A DNA stretch of 64,000 bases, from contig NC_031502.1 of assembly GCF_000237925.1 (NCBI RefSeq), positions 24,994,696 through 25,058,695 on the forward strand. Reading direction: 5' to 3'. A model generated the notes under the pieces. It saw only the letters and a list, made by a program, of their open reading frames with translations. It made no database searches and had not been told where the DNA came from. The stretch is from Schistosoma mansoni. Taxonomy: Eukaryota; Platyhelminthes; Trematoda; Strigeidida; Schistosomatidae. The number at the start of each line of letters is the position of its first letter. Within the stretch, counting starts at the first letter, position 1. The translations under genes and the position numbers were made by a program. Shown one piece after another: positions 25,625-37,132 of this stretch.

Positions 25625-26150
25625 TTCACTTAGTATTGTTTGCTTGAATCTTCTCATTGATGTTTAGGACTGCAACTGGTCAGTTTCTTACTGGCATATG
25701 TGCATACTGTGCGTATTGTCTCGATATAGCCTTAAATCACAAGCATTGTAAACAAAGATGGATAGTGGCTAGAAGTGGAATTCCAGGACGCGTGTTTCGT
25801 CTTATTCAGGACTCGTCAGCTGGATGTACACGCATCTCGGAGTTGATGTTCACTCTGGAGCTCGAACCCAGTACCTTTCGCTTCAAACGCCATCGCGTTA
25901 TCCACTCAGCTACTGAGTCCTGATAGCCACTTGCTTGTGCAACGGGGAGCAGTTTAAATTCACTTAGTATTGTTTGTTTGAATCTTCCCATTGATTATTA
26001 TTATTATTATTATTAATGGCTTGATGTTTAGGACTGCAACTGGTCAGTCTTTAATTGGCATATGTGCATACTGTGCGTATTGCCTCGATACAGCCTTAAA
26101 TCACAAGCATTGTAAGCAAAGATGGATAGTGGCTGACTATTGTCATGACT
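25625..26150 (-). repeat. Sm-alpha-type hammerhead satellite, partial tandem dimer (334-bp period)
   Basis: The sequence starting TTCACTTAGTATTGTTTG recurs at 25625 and 25959, a period of 334 bp. The first unit is complete and the second stops near 26137 where the ribozyme would begin. On the minus strand a unit contains a tRNA-Ser/Leu-like part (GAGTGGATAACGCGATGGCG and B-box GGTTCGAGCTC, about 25855-25925) followed by a hammerhead ribozyme. Schistosome Sm-alpha repeats of about this length are known to be Pol III-transcribed and self-cleaving. A short (ATT)n lies at 25994-26015 in the second unit. Confidence 0.88.
25776..25830 (-). ncRNA. Type-I hammerhead ribozyme, mildly degenerate
   Basis: Minus-strand order: stem I strand TCCAG, core CTGACGA, stem II GTCCTGAATAAGAC (one mismatch relative to GTCC/GGAC), GAAAC, stem III ACACGCGT (one mismatch), cleavage triplet GTC, returning stem I CTGGA. 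All invariant core positions are present. Stems II and III are weaker than in the copy at 56336-56391. Confidence 0.85.
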
Positions 26151-27789
26151 GATGTTATGTTCTATTCATTTAATAAAATGTTGGTAATGTAAAGACTAAG
26201 TTATAATACATATTTCTCACATTCAATAAATTTTAGTACATATGACCTTGAGCATAACTTATGAATTGTTTCTTCTCAGATGATGACAGAAGATAATTAA
26301 CAGTCGTCTTTTAGTGTTTTGATTTAGTGAGATGACCTAGCTAGTTAGTCACTCTCTATGTGAATACTATTCATACCTTAACACCCATGTTCCATCCACT
26401 GAATACATAAGAGCTCTTGCATTGATTTGTCAGTCGTCTGTGTTATATTGTAAACACCGGTCGAACTGTTTATGTATTTCATGTTACTCTAACTATAAAT
26501 AGATCATAGTGATAAGTAACACTATTATATACAATAGGTTATCTAAAATTTGTTTCATTAAACCCTGATCTTAGATAGAATCATGGCTCAAATTACGAGG
26601 GCAGAATTTTTCACTCATAATCCACCGGACATCAATTAACTTTCCTAAACTTTTAGAATCTTTATTTATAAACTATAATGAACGCGTAGATTTACAACTT
26701 ACAAAACAATACAATAGAATTAATTTGGTTTACATGCTTTGTTGTTCCACCGCTACAACAGTTAATCAAGAGAATTAAATGTGAGACAAGAAGTTCGTAA
26801 AGGTTGCTTTAGATTAAAAATAGTTTCATTGTCGACTGGCAAAATTTGAAAAACCATTGATAAACAAAAAGAAATAAACAATTGCTTTGATGTACTTTGA
26901 GTTTTTTCAGAAGTGTGAACGTCCAATTACTTCAAAGGACTCTTGCAGGACCTGCAGGCCTTGCAGGTAACATAATACTCGGAAACCACTAAGTCGGTAT
27001 TCAGTAGTTAGTGGATACCATTAAGTGACTGTAATACAACGTTTCACAAGAGTAAAACAACACAAGTTACATAATAATTTCTTTCTAGAAAGTTATCAGA
27101 ATTAAAGCCTCCTATAATGTTGTCGATTATCTCTGTAAACACAAACAATATATAAATCATCCTCAAAACTATGTAATATAGTAATTATATGCAGTTATAT
27201 TCTGAAAATAATAATTACAGAACTCATGCCAGTTTACAGGAGTGATTAGCTTGATATAGATGGTAATATTAAATGTAGAGGACAGATATGTGATGTTAGA
27301 TTGTTTGAAGTGTTCTAGTTCAAAAATCGTTTAAGTGGTACATTTTAAACACGTATTACAGCAACGAAAGACATCAGCCGGGAGCTTTGAACTCCTTCTA
27401 ATTGAATATCCCGTTGGTGTATGAATGGTGTATTCAAGGTCATTTTCTTCACCATAACAAATTAATTATAATCACCTACAACTAGAGAAAATAAAACAGG
27501 AGCAGAAAGAATGAAACAACAAAATAAATAATTACTACCATAAATCAGCCAGGTCTACCAAAATTTGTGTGCCAGGTTATTTCATGATTTATCATTCGTG
27601 TTAGATAATATTCAAATTATTTGGGGTTACCGGGGTCGGTGTTAGTGTAAAGTAACGGCAGGGAGGGAGGCTTACTTAGTAAGTTAAGTAATAAAAACGA
27701 TTAAACAGTTTAGGTTCCCATAATCTCACTTGTGGAATGGGATATACTTACAGGTGTAAGCACCTTTAAGACATTTCCAGAGGAGTTTT
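26151..27789. other. Non-coding stretch
   Basis: No gene is recognised. The sequence around 26943-26968 is a short run of GCAGG-like imperfect repeats with no evident function. Confidence 0.5.
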
Positions 27790-28700
27790 AAGCATCGATG
27801 CAGCGAACAAAGGATGGGAGTGATTTTATTTTACGGACAGATTGTGGTGAATTATTCCTGAGTCTGGAAAATTTACCGATGAAGTAATCTATATGGAGAG
27901 AATGGGATTTTTTCACTAATGACAAAGAGTTACGGATGCTGTAACTAGGAGTTTCTCAATATTTAATTGCTTCACAGGATGTATAAAATAGTTTATTAAG
28001 CATTTTGAAGAAAAATATTAGATTTGGTTTGAGTCTGCGTTTTCATAAAGGCCCAAGTCTAAGTTTATTACATCTGGGGTTATAATTTAAGGTAAAACCA
28101 GTCCCAAAAATGAGGGGAGTAAATCGTCTTTGAACGGATACCAGCCTTAATTTATCCTTTATGCGGACACTACTTCGAATAAATATGCAACATTCTTTGA
28201 GTAGTCGAACACATAGTTTGTACATTTAAATGCCTGACTCGTAGTTATGGAGCTTATGAGTTATGCAACCCAAAAGACGTTGAGACTTGGAGGCCTGTTT
28301 CAAGATCTGTTCTGAGAAGGACAACTTGTTGGAATACCTAGGTCCCAAGTCCACCACTGTATTTAAGTTGAATAACACCTTATCATTCATATTTAGGACC
28401 AGGTTGAGTAAATTTTTACAAATGCAAATCCCCCCACATTTATTTGTATAAAGCTTCAACTTCCATTTTGAGGATCAGTAAGCGACATTACTGATCTCCA
28501 GACTCATGCCGTTATGTATATTGTTCAGCTGATGAGGAGAAAATGAACACACTATCTTAAGATCATATGCATATAGATGAGGCTTGCCCACACAAAAAAA
28601 AACAGCAAATATCACTTAAATAAGCTAAAAAGAGTAAAGGACTTAAGAAACTACCTTGTATCACCCCACTTTTGACCGGGAAAGCATTCGACAATATAAT
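27790..28700 (-). pseudogene. CR1/Jockey-like retrotransposon fragment (RT to C-terminus)
   Basis: On the minus strand a decayed RT can be followed: a GVIQG...LSPLLFLAYLSDI segment near 28690-28600, then VVDLGPRYSNKLSFSEQ (28345 region), QRLLGCITHKLHNYESG, an in-frame stop, MYKLCVRLLKECC and LVSVQRRFTPLIFG, then a C-terminal tail with KKSHSLHIDYF and SVRKIKS down to about 27790. This order is that of CR1/Jockey-group elements and differs from the RTE copies elsewhere in the window. Several stops and frameshifts make it non-functional. Confidence 0.78.
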
Positions 28701-29164
28701 TAATCCAGTTACTGTGCTTCAATCTAGAAAGTTTGTAAGTCTGATTTCATAAATTTACTTTCAAAACTTCAAGCTGAAATACAAATCAATATTAGACAGT
28801 AATTCTATTATCTTATGAAAATTACTAAGAATTAACACCTTTTCTGATATAAAGAAAAGACATTTGGTAAATGCGGATTTCATACTGTTGTGAAACATTC
28901 CGATTAACTATTAATATTTAGTTCTAATTAGAAATAGTTGGCTTTTTTTCTTACTAAAGTCAACTGAAACTTCTCATTAAAAAAACAAAACAAAAAGCAA
29001 TTTGAACACAAACTTAGAATATTGTGTAGTTTGAACTTTTAGGTACATCCGCTTTACTTCTTAACCCAATAAGTGGTGTATATATATACAATTATAAATT
29101 TAGCTAAATATTCAACAAACTGGAAGTTTGAAATAGTCAAGCAATAAATCTCTGATATGGGGGT
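28701..29164. other. Non-coding stretch
   Basis: No gene or repeat is recognised. Confidence 0.5.
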
Positions 29165-29335
29165 TGTTTGTGGAGATTTTTAGTAATTTTTATATATAGT
29201 TGAAATCATGAATCAATTGAAGCTAGACCACTATGGAAAACCTGGGTTCGAATCTCGCGAGGCGAAATCGTGGATGCGCACTGCTGCGGAGTCCCACAAT
29301 AGGATTAAACGGCCGTCCAGGGCTTCCAGGTTTTC
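29165..29335 (+). repeat. Hammerhead-bearing element, cut by assembly gap
   Basis: The 5' terminus (29199-29247) is followed by a B-box-like GGGTTCGAATC and a hammerhead module with CTGCGGA in place of CTGAGGA and GATTAAAC in place of GACGAAAC, so it is likely inactive. The 3' end begins to repeat the 5' terminus in inverted form (CCAGGTTTTC) just as the N run starts. The inverted terminus would be about 47 bp, longer than in the copies at 15605 and 45727. Confidence 0.72.
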
Positions 29336-29535
29336 NNNNNNNNNNNNNNNNNNNNNNNNNNNNNNNNNNNNNNNNNNNNNNNNNNNNNNNNNNNNNNNNN
29401 NNNNNNNNNNNNNNNNNNNNNNNNNNNNNNNNNNNNNNNNNNNNNNNNNNNNNNNNNNNNNNNNNNNNNNNNNNNNNNNNNNNNNNNNNNNNNNNNNNNN
29501 NNNNNNNNNNNNNNNNNNNNNNNNNNNNNNNNNNN
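29336..29535. other. Assembly gap of exactly 200 N
   Basis: The fixed size indicates a scaffolding gap of unknown true length. Confidence 0.99.
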
Positions 29536-31723
29536 CTTACACTCGTTAGACTAATCGGACGGTTAGTTTAACATGTGAAAGCAAAAAAAAGTTGGAAAGA
29601 TATAGTCAATGACAAGTTGAACGACATATAATGAAGACAAAACTGTTATTCAGTTCAAAATGTTTCTAATGAAAATGGTATGAATAAGAGATCCGTTTGA
29701 GAAAATAAAACTCATCTATACATGGATAAATGAATTATCAATCCAGTTTAAAATCTATGCATTTGATCATTCATCTACCTTGATTTGCAATAAGTTAGTA
29801 TTGAGACTTACTCTGTCTACTCAGTAAACTACTCAATCAAGTATCAAGCATTGGATAGTGTAGAATAACAGAAAAGCTTACTCTCGTCAGAATTAATTAA
29901 ATTCCACTCACTGACGTTTATCCACATGACTTTCGGCATTTTTAGTTCAGCGATATCATTGTCAAACACTCGTCACAAACAATATCTTCACTAGAAAATG
30001 TTTCGGTAGAATTTTATCATTTAGTTACTAAATAATTAGATAATGAGCTTTCTATCTGTGATCATTGACCACCCGTCTATTCTGACAGTATCAAACTGGA
30101 AACACAGATTAATTTCATGGAATACATCACACTCCAAAGAAAAACTGAAGTCCTATACTGTTTTGGTCAACAAAAGTAAACAGTAAAATCTTCGATTTCG
30201 AGGGAGAATTTTGTGGAAATTTGTAATATCAGAAATATTGTTAAATTGCCTACATACTTCTTCTGTTATTCCTTGACACTTAAGGAATTCACTGACTTCA
30301 AGTTCGATCATTCACTGATTTAGTCAAATTAGAATATTATTATTAATACTAATGAACTCAACAATCCATATAAAACATATTTGAAAATGGAATTTCCGGT
30401 CAACTTATCAATCAGTTGTTTGGTGATAGAATACCTCCTGACGGCTTCAGTAGGCTACCAGAACATAAAACATGTCTGTTGACCTGTATTAAATCATAGA
30501 TTAATATTTCTTCAGTTGATCATCGATATTTGGCTTTTTGAAGTGAATCCCATGTTCCACCATTTATGATGTGATATTCGACTGGATTGAAGGTTAACTG
30601 TGACTTCACACTCAATACATGGTTTATTCTTCAACACAATACTGTTCTTGCTACTGATCAAATCTCCGTTAGTACTGTGATACTAATCTCAAATTTCACA
30701 CATGAACAAGTTTAACTAGACTTCAATTAACTTGAACTTACAGAGGTCGCTCTTGTACAATGGATTTAATATTTTGCCGAAAATTTCAGATGGAAAAGTA
30801 AACTGATGAAAGTCACAGGAATAAATCTACTAACATTTTGATCAGACAAATTAAAAGTGATCTAATCTAATCTATTCTGGAATACATTGTATTAAAAACG
30901 AATAGTCTAGTTGCGATTAAAATCATACACGTTAACTACTTAAATGGCACAAGTAGCTCAACTATTCTGAGTTAATTTCTCATCTGGCGATGACATTACC
31001 ACGAAGTATGACCCCTGATCATCAGTAAGCTTGATAAGATGAATATGATTAATTTGTTCATGAACATCAGTAAATCCATGAAGTCATACACTCAAAGATT
31101 TGTAAAACCAAATAAAACCCACCCAACCACACTCATATTCGATTCAAACACGTATCTAGCACAAACAGACTGATCAACAGGGAAGATGATAAACTATTCC
31201 GCATTCAGTATTTAAAGGTAATATTAAGATATTCTAGGACCCAAGTTTCGCCTTTATCAACCTGCTGCTACTAGTGTGTATCAGCATTGACCACTCATTG
31301 GGCAGAAAATATGTCAACGCTGAAGTTGAGAAAATTGGTGATTATCCCTATGTTAATTTATTTTATTTGGACACATAAACATTGTTACAAGTGGTCACCA
31401 AATACATGTGTACCACTCAATAAAAATGAGGCCAGTAGCAGTTAACATTGATGTGTGTGAGGGCTGTGGTACTGCCCGGGTGCCCAGACCGAAGCAGGTG
31501 ATTTTCTTAAGGGGCCAAACCTCGAGCTTTTGACCTAAAGTTCTATTCCACAAGGCTGTGGAGTAACGTAATGAGATGCAGTACCATAGCAACCGGTGAG
31601 CAACCATAGGATTATATGCTATATGTTCCTTCAGGATTCTGGTGTCATGTGCACCATTGGTTTGGAACTGACGTGTTCCAAATTCCCTAGATGGACCCTC
31701 AATATCCACCAATCCCATTGAAG
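29536..31723 (-). repeat. 2,188-bp inverted copy of 48583-50770 (segment V)
   Basis: The reverse complement of 48583-50770 matches this block from its first base, with identical total length and only a few substitutions seen (for example near 30660 and 31688). It starts at the first base of contig beta and ends abruptly at 31723. Within it, 31395-31723 is a partial reverse copy of repeat family R1. No host gene is recognised in the rest. Confidence 0.9.
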
Positions 31724-31734
31724 CCCCAGATTGA

Positions 31735-32427
31735 GTGAGTGAATTATTTTCTATATATCACTACTGCACTAAATTCACTTGTGCATAACATTACATGTAT
31801 TGAGTGGATGCACTGAATTGTAGTGTCTTTATATTGAGTGATAACAAATAGAAACAGTAGATTCAGGATTTCCTATCGACTGATTTTCACAACGAAATGT
31901 TGCAACTGGCATAAGTAACTGCTACGTCTATTTTACAAATGAACCAATAAGTTCCAGTGTAAAGTCGCACTACGAATATCATAACTGCGTCGAGGTCCAT
32001 GCTCATCTAGCTGAGGAGCCTCGAATAGACTGATGAGTAACGATTGCGTTCCTTATCGAATATTTTCAGAGTGTAACTAAGTCATATCGAAGCATACATA
32101 TTAGAAGCTCATGTGTTTAAAGTGGTCAATTGTTTCTATCCTAGAGATTCACAGCACCACAAAATCATAACTGAACATTTAAGGTAGCATCAACTGGGAA
32201 ACAGATTGTCTATTAATTAGATGGATTGTTTAATTTTATTATAAGCGAATGCAAATAGATAGAGAAGATGAATCAGCATTCCTGAACTATGATTTTGCAA
32301 ATCGTTTTAATATCATTGAATTGATGTGATGTGCAAATTCAACTCAATTTTAGTTACGGAACCCACTCAGACTGTACGGCTATACGACATGGAGCAAACT
32401 GTAAACTATTCATCGGATATTTAGGTT
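31735..32427 (+). repeat. Flank segment U (copy 1), upstream of Gypsy LTR
   Basis: This matches the reverse complement of 39499-40199 at roughly 98 percent by eye. One block differs entirely (31824-31957 here, 39969-40106 there). In both places U abuts the start of the same LTR (TGTAGC). It has no coding potential that I recognise. Confidence 0.85.
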
Positions 32428-32574
32428 TGTAGCGGTAAATAAATTCCCAAAATCAATAGCTCTGTAAGTCTTCGAAATTTGATGTTGACCGCATTTGTTT
32501 TACTGGATTCACCGTACTGTAGGCACTCAGCCATGAATCCACACCAGATCACGAGTGGGTACGTCATGCTACAC
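32428..32574 (+). repeat. Truncated 5' LTR of Gypsy element
   Basis: It begins TGTAGCGGTAAATAAATTCC and matches the first 147 bp of the 536-bp LTRs at 38963-39498 and 42192-42727 (both reverse). The remaining ~390 bp, including the TA-rich promoter-like run, and the primer-binding site are missing; gag-like sequence follows at once. Confidence 0.85.
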
Positions 32575-32599
32575 AATTTTCTTATCTAAGCTTCCCCCT

Positions 32600-33110
32600 A
32601 TAGGTGCAGGTAGTGTTTACCCTCATTTTCAAACAACGCTGTAGAAGAACTGGCTGCATTTGCAGATCGAATTCAGGAAGTCATCGCAACTTAAAGTAAA
32701 GCTTCAAAGAATAAGAAATGACGTTACAAACTTCTGTCATACCCTGACACGTTACCCTAGTATTCGTCACGTTCATAGACGCTACCAAACTCCACTAGTT
32801 AGTAGTTCACGAAAATGATCTGTCTCTAGATTACGAGACATAGATAACCCTGATTGGTGCCGGTATCATAATCAGCACGGAATATCTCGAAGTTGTAGAA
32901 AACCCAGTAGTTTCCTGAGCCCCAGATTGACCGACACGAAAAACCCTTCAGTAAACTTCCGAGCCAGCACGCGTTAATGGCAACCGTAGCCGGCGAACAT
33001 AGCCATCTGTTATACATCATTGATGTGATGATGAAAGTCCACTACCTCTTCGACAGTGCTGCAAAAGTTAGCGTTCTTCGAGAAAATTCTAACGAGTGAC
33101 TGCACGAATC
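32600..33110 (+). pseudogene. Gypsy gag remnant and protease
   Basis: A gag C-terminal piece shows VEELAAFADRIQEV (about 32640) and, after breaks, a WCRYHNQHG...CRKP segment like the final gag cysteine/histidine motif. The protease follows (about 33010-33105), reading LLYIIDVMMKVHYLFDSAAK. The catalytic Asp-Ser/Thr-Gly triad reads DSA, so the glycine is lost. An in-frame TGA at about 33096 separates this from the downstream frame. Confidence 0.72.
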
Positions 33111-33126
33111 AGTTTACAACTTACAG

Positions 33127-34241
33127 GTGTCGAATGGGAAACCGATCGCCACATATGGTAAGCGACATGTTTGTATTAACGTGGTTTTAAGCAAACCCAT
33201 TCACTGGATATTTGTTGTTGCAGATTTTCCTATGCCAATAATTGGAAAAGACCTGATAAAACATCATAATCTACTCATCAACACGCGCAAACGGAGGATA
33301 GTAGATGGAAATACTAATTTATCTGTTCGTGTAACTTCTTTTTCTGGTTGTAGATTATCCTCAGTCACAGTATGGTACATGATCGATCCATACTATCGAC
33401 AAATACTTGACAAGTACCCTGAGATATACCAAAAGCGACCGAAATTGCAATGTGTAACCAACAGTGTTACATATCAAATCATGACTACAGGACCACCTGT
33501 ATTCTCGAAAGCGCGCCGACTAGCTCCCGAAAAGCTGAGGTTGGTTAAAAACGAATCTGACCATATGCTAGACTTAGGAATCATTCGACCATCAAACAGC
33601 CCATTAACATCTTTGCACATGGTCCCTAAAATGGACAGCAATGATTGGCGTCCAACTGGTTACTATCTGAGATCAAATGGGCAAACCATTCCTGATCGTT
33701 ACCCGTTGCCTCACATTCATGTTTCGACAGCTGCCTTGAAAGGCACAACCTTTTGAAACTCGACTTGGTTAAAGAGTATAACTAAATTCCTATGGTTGCT
33801 GACGACATTCCTAAAACCTCTTTCACCATCCCTTTTGGCCTCTACCAATTTTCGCTCATGCCTTTCGTCTTAAGAAATTATGCACAAATATTCCAGAGAT
33901 TAATCGATGATGTTTTCCAAGGTCTCAACTTCGTACATGCGTATATTGATGACTGCTTGATAGCAAGTCCAGACAGAGAATTTAATCTCCAGTATCTAGA
34001 CCTTGTCTTCAAACGAATGCAAAAATATAGCATTACTGTAAACAATCAGAAATGTCAAATAGGTGCCGAATCTCTAGACTTTCTCGGACATACTATTGAT
34101 GTTCAATGCATCCGACCTCCAAAATACAAAGTGATGGCCATCCTGGATTGCCAGAACCGACCACAATCAAGCAACTATGTACGTTTAACGGCCTATCAAG
34201 TTTCTATGGACGGTTCATACCGAGTTGAGCGTCTGTTATGA
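33127..34241 (+). pseudogene. Gypsy reverse transcriptase, frameshifted
   Basis: The first block (33127-33756) carries the protease-RT linker and the RT start (PPVFSKARRLAPEKL, GIIRPSNSPLTS, MVPKMDSNDWRP, DRYPLPHI). The frame breaks at about 33756. The second block (33792-34241) carries TSFTIPFGLYQFSLMPF, the FQRLIDDVFQGL segment and the catalytic box YIDD (HAYIDDCLIAS), then ESLDFLGHTID. RT active-site aspartates are retained. Small deviations from the family consensus (for example PFVLRNYAQ) show drift. Confidence 0.88.
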
Positions 34242-34944
34242 AACTTTTACCTGATCAATTTCGTGGAAATGAGAGGTCCATCAATTTGGATGACGTCACG
34301 ATAGAAGAATTCTCCACAATTAAGGAACTTGTCACCAAAGAAACATTGCTCACACACCTGGACACCGTAGCATCTATTAGTGTCACATTAGACGCATCAG
34401 ACCCGGCAATCAAAGGAGTCTTACAACATTGGGTTAGCTATACCTGACAATCTTTAGCATTTTTCTGGAGACGGTTGCCAGAAATTGAATCGAGGTATGG
34501 TACTTCCGGTAGGGAACTGCTAGTCATTTATTGTGCTGCACGGCAATTCAAACACTCCGTGGAAGGCCAAGGATCCAAATTTTTCACCGATCACAAACCT
34601 CGTACCTTTTCTTTAAACTCATTTTCAGACAAGTATTCCCCCGGGAGTCTCAACAACTGGACTACATTTTGCAGTTTACTTCAGACATACAACATATTTG
34701 TGGGGAAAACAATGTAGGTGCAGACGGTTTGTCTCATATAACTTTCTTGAACAGTTTCCGAGGAGTCAGCCTTCTTAAACTCGCCCAGCTTCAAAAAGGA
34801 GACACTGATCTTCAGCATGAGTTATCATCAACAACCCTTAATCTTTGTATTAAACAGATGGGAACAGGTAAGAAAACCTTACTACGTGACACATCTACAG
34901 GTAGGGATCTCCCAGTCAAGCTAATAGCAGGACGGTGTTGCTGA
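34238..34944 (+). pseudogene. Gypsy RNase H region, interrupted
   Basis: Readable pieces are VTLDASDPAIKGVLQ (34386-34430), then after a TGA the block with SRYGTSGRELLVIYCAARQF and FFTDHKP (34490-34600), then a frame change into FLQTYNI-like text and a GADGLSHI segment. These match the RNase H and connection region of Gypsy pol, including the TLDAS and FTDHK motifs. At least one stop and one frameshift lie inside. Confidence 0.82.
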
Positions 34945-34950
34945 TCTGGT

Positions 34951-35990
34951 ATGAATAAAGACGTGAGGGAGTGGGCACGCTCCTATGTAAGCTGCCAGAA
35001 GTCTAAGGTGATTAGACACAACAAATGTCCCTTAGGCTCTTTCAAAACTCCTGATGCTCGTTTCGACCATGTTCATCTGTATTTGGTAGGACCTGTACCA
35101 GATTCAAATGGATACTCTTATCTCTTAACTTGTGTAGACCGTTTCACTCAATGGCCAGAAGCAGTAACTATCAAGGACATTATTGCTGAAACAGTGGCCT
35201 GCGCCTTCGTCGAACGATGGGTAGCAAATTCCGGCTGCCCTTTAACTACCACCACAGACCGCGGACGCCATTTCGAATCTGAAATTTTCCGTCGTCTGAC
35301 CACACTACTAGGAATCACTCGCTTCCGAACGACCGCCTACCACCCACAAGCAAACAGGTTGGCAGAACGTTTTCACCGACAACTAAAAGTTTCACTGTCA
35401 GCTGTAAACGTTTCACAGTGGACCGACACGTGTATAACTAGGTATTCGCAATGCATTGAAAGCTGACATTGGATACACGGTCGCTCAACTCGCTTATGGA
35501 ACGACTTCCAGGAGAATTTGTGGACCCTTCATCTTCTTGAATGAATGTGGATCCAAACTCCTACACGAGTAGGCACACAAACTCCATGCGTTCAGTTGAA
35601 CGTTTTTCCATTTGACAGCAATCAACTGATGTTTTCGTTCAAATTGCCCTAAGATATAGTACACACGTCTTTGTACGTCGTAACTCACTTCGACGACCTC
35701 CCGAAACGACGTACGAAGGACCCTTCAAAGTCCTTCAGCGTGAACGTATGTGCTATATAATCAATAGGAACGGAACTAATGATAGCATCAGCACCGATCG
35801 CCTCAAAGCCGAGTATTGGAAAGGAAATCCTAGTCATGTCAGTTTTCCTTCGGTACAACCGAACAACACGAGTCTCACAATTACGACACCTCACCTGATA
35901 ATCAACAATCACGACGATAATTCGGTGGTATTTCACAACCAACTTAGAACAGCGCGCTCTGGAAGAAGATGAAGGTTTCCAGAACACCTA
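34951..35990 (+). pseudogene. Gypsy integrase with lost first catalytic residue
   Basis: 34951-35466 reads a zinc-binding end (WARSYVSCQKSK), then HVHLYLVGPVPDSNGYSYLL, FTQWPEAV, TTTDRGRHFESE and NRLAERFHRQLK. Gypsy integrases carry a D,D(35)E triad. The second D (TDRG) and the E (AERFHR) are present, but the first position reads Y in HLYLVGP where the family has Asp. A stop at 35464 interrupts the frame. A tail with RRPPETTYEGPFKVL can be followed after shifts to about 35730. Confidence 0.85.
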
Positions 35991-36048
35991 AACGATTTCT
36001 GTACGTAAGACACTTTATAACATTTTGTTTCGTCACTATTTTTTTTGT

Positions 36049-36812
36049 ATTACTTACACCTGTTACCCCTCGTGAAGGAGCACAGGCCGCACACCAGTTT
36101 TCTCCATCCAACCCTGTCATGGGCAATCCTTTCCAGTTGTTGTTCATTCTTTTCATTTCAGCTTCTATTTCCCGGCGTAATGTGTTCTTTGGCCTTCATC
36201 TTTTCCGCTTCCCTTCCGGATTCCAAGTTACGACTTGTCTCGTGATTTAGTTTGATTTCCTCAATGTATGTCTTATCCAAATCCAGCGTATTTTCCTTAT
36301 TTCCTCTTCAGCTAGAAGCTGGTTTGTCCTCCTCCACAGCACGCTGTTGCTGATGATATCCGGCCAACGGACATTGAGTATCTTGTGTAGACAATTGTTT
36401 ATAAATACTTGTACCTTTTTGATAATGGTAGTAGTGGCTGTCGAAGTTTCGGCTCCGTACAGTAGGACTGTCTTGACGTTCGTATTGAAGATTCTCACCT
36501 TGATATTGGTTGACAGTTGTTTTCAGTTCTATATGTTCTTCAATTGTAGGAATGTGGCCCTTGCTTTGCCAATCCCCGCTTTTACGTCTGCATCCGATCC
36601 TTCTCGTTCATTGATGATGCTTCCTAGGTACGTGATAAATTCCACCTCTTCCAGAGTTTCGCCATCAAGTGTGATTGGATTGGCGTTCTCCATGTTGTAT
36701 TTGGGAATCTTGCATTTTCCTTTGTGTATGCTGAGGCCTATTGATGCAGAGTCTGCTGCCACATTTGTTGTCTTCGTCTGTATTTGTTCGTGTGTTGCTA
36801 ACATGCTTGCTT
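36049..36812 (-). pseudogene. RTE-clade fragment inserted after Gypsy pol
   Basis: On the minus strand this shows QIQTKTTNVAADSASIGLSI-type text, [55 protein letters not shown] and IRHTLRK, ending at a 3' boundary near 36049. It is truncated at its 5' end near 36812. It belongs to the same subfamily as 7562-8560. Its position between the integrase tail and the 3' LTR suggests it inserted into the Gypsy element. Confidence 0.87.
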
Positions 36813-36908
36813 ATATGCATATGTTTTTTTTAAAAAAACAACCCAAAAGTCAGTCTGCGAAAATCGTTTTTACTCTATCGCATATTTACCAAACACATGT
36901 GTATAATT

Positions 36909-37005
36909 TTCGATAATGCAATGAGAAGACGAAGTTTATCAGAATTATGTGATATATTAGCGCAATACATTCCGATTCACTTCGTCTTCTCATTGCATTA
37001 TCGAA
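36909..37005. repeat. Perfect 27-bp inverted repeat
   Basis: Arms 36909-36935 and 36979-37005 are exact reverse complements (TTCGATAATGCAATGAGAAG start) with a 43-nt spacer. It lies between the RTE fragment and the small open frame before the 3' LTR. The transcript would fold into a long hairpin. Confidence 0.9.
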
Positions 37006-37132
37006 ATTTATCAAAGGGACTAATTGTTTTAAAACATGTGTATAAGTTTTTTTTCCATTTTTCAGCCCTTTTATTTCTTTACGCACATACGAGTGCAATA
37101 AGATGTCCATTGACATATTTTTTTCCTTTTAC

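Larger units (their letters stand above)
32575..36000 (+). mobile_element. Degenerate Ty3/Gypsy LTR retrotransposon body (Boudicca/Saci-like)
   Basis: Order on the + strand: gag C-terminal remnant, protease, RT, RNase H, integrase, integrase tail. This is the Ty3/Gypsy order. Most of gag is deleted. Multiple stops and frameshifts, plus altered catalytic positions in protease and integrase, make this copy non-autonomous. The name Boudicca/Saci-like is an inference from the host and domain order. Confidence 0.9.

Noticed and set aside
25657-25923. 88-codon + strand frame
   Set aside because: It runs antisense through the Sm-alpha satellite and is not conserved in the other copies.
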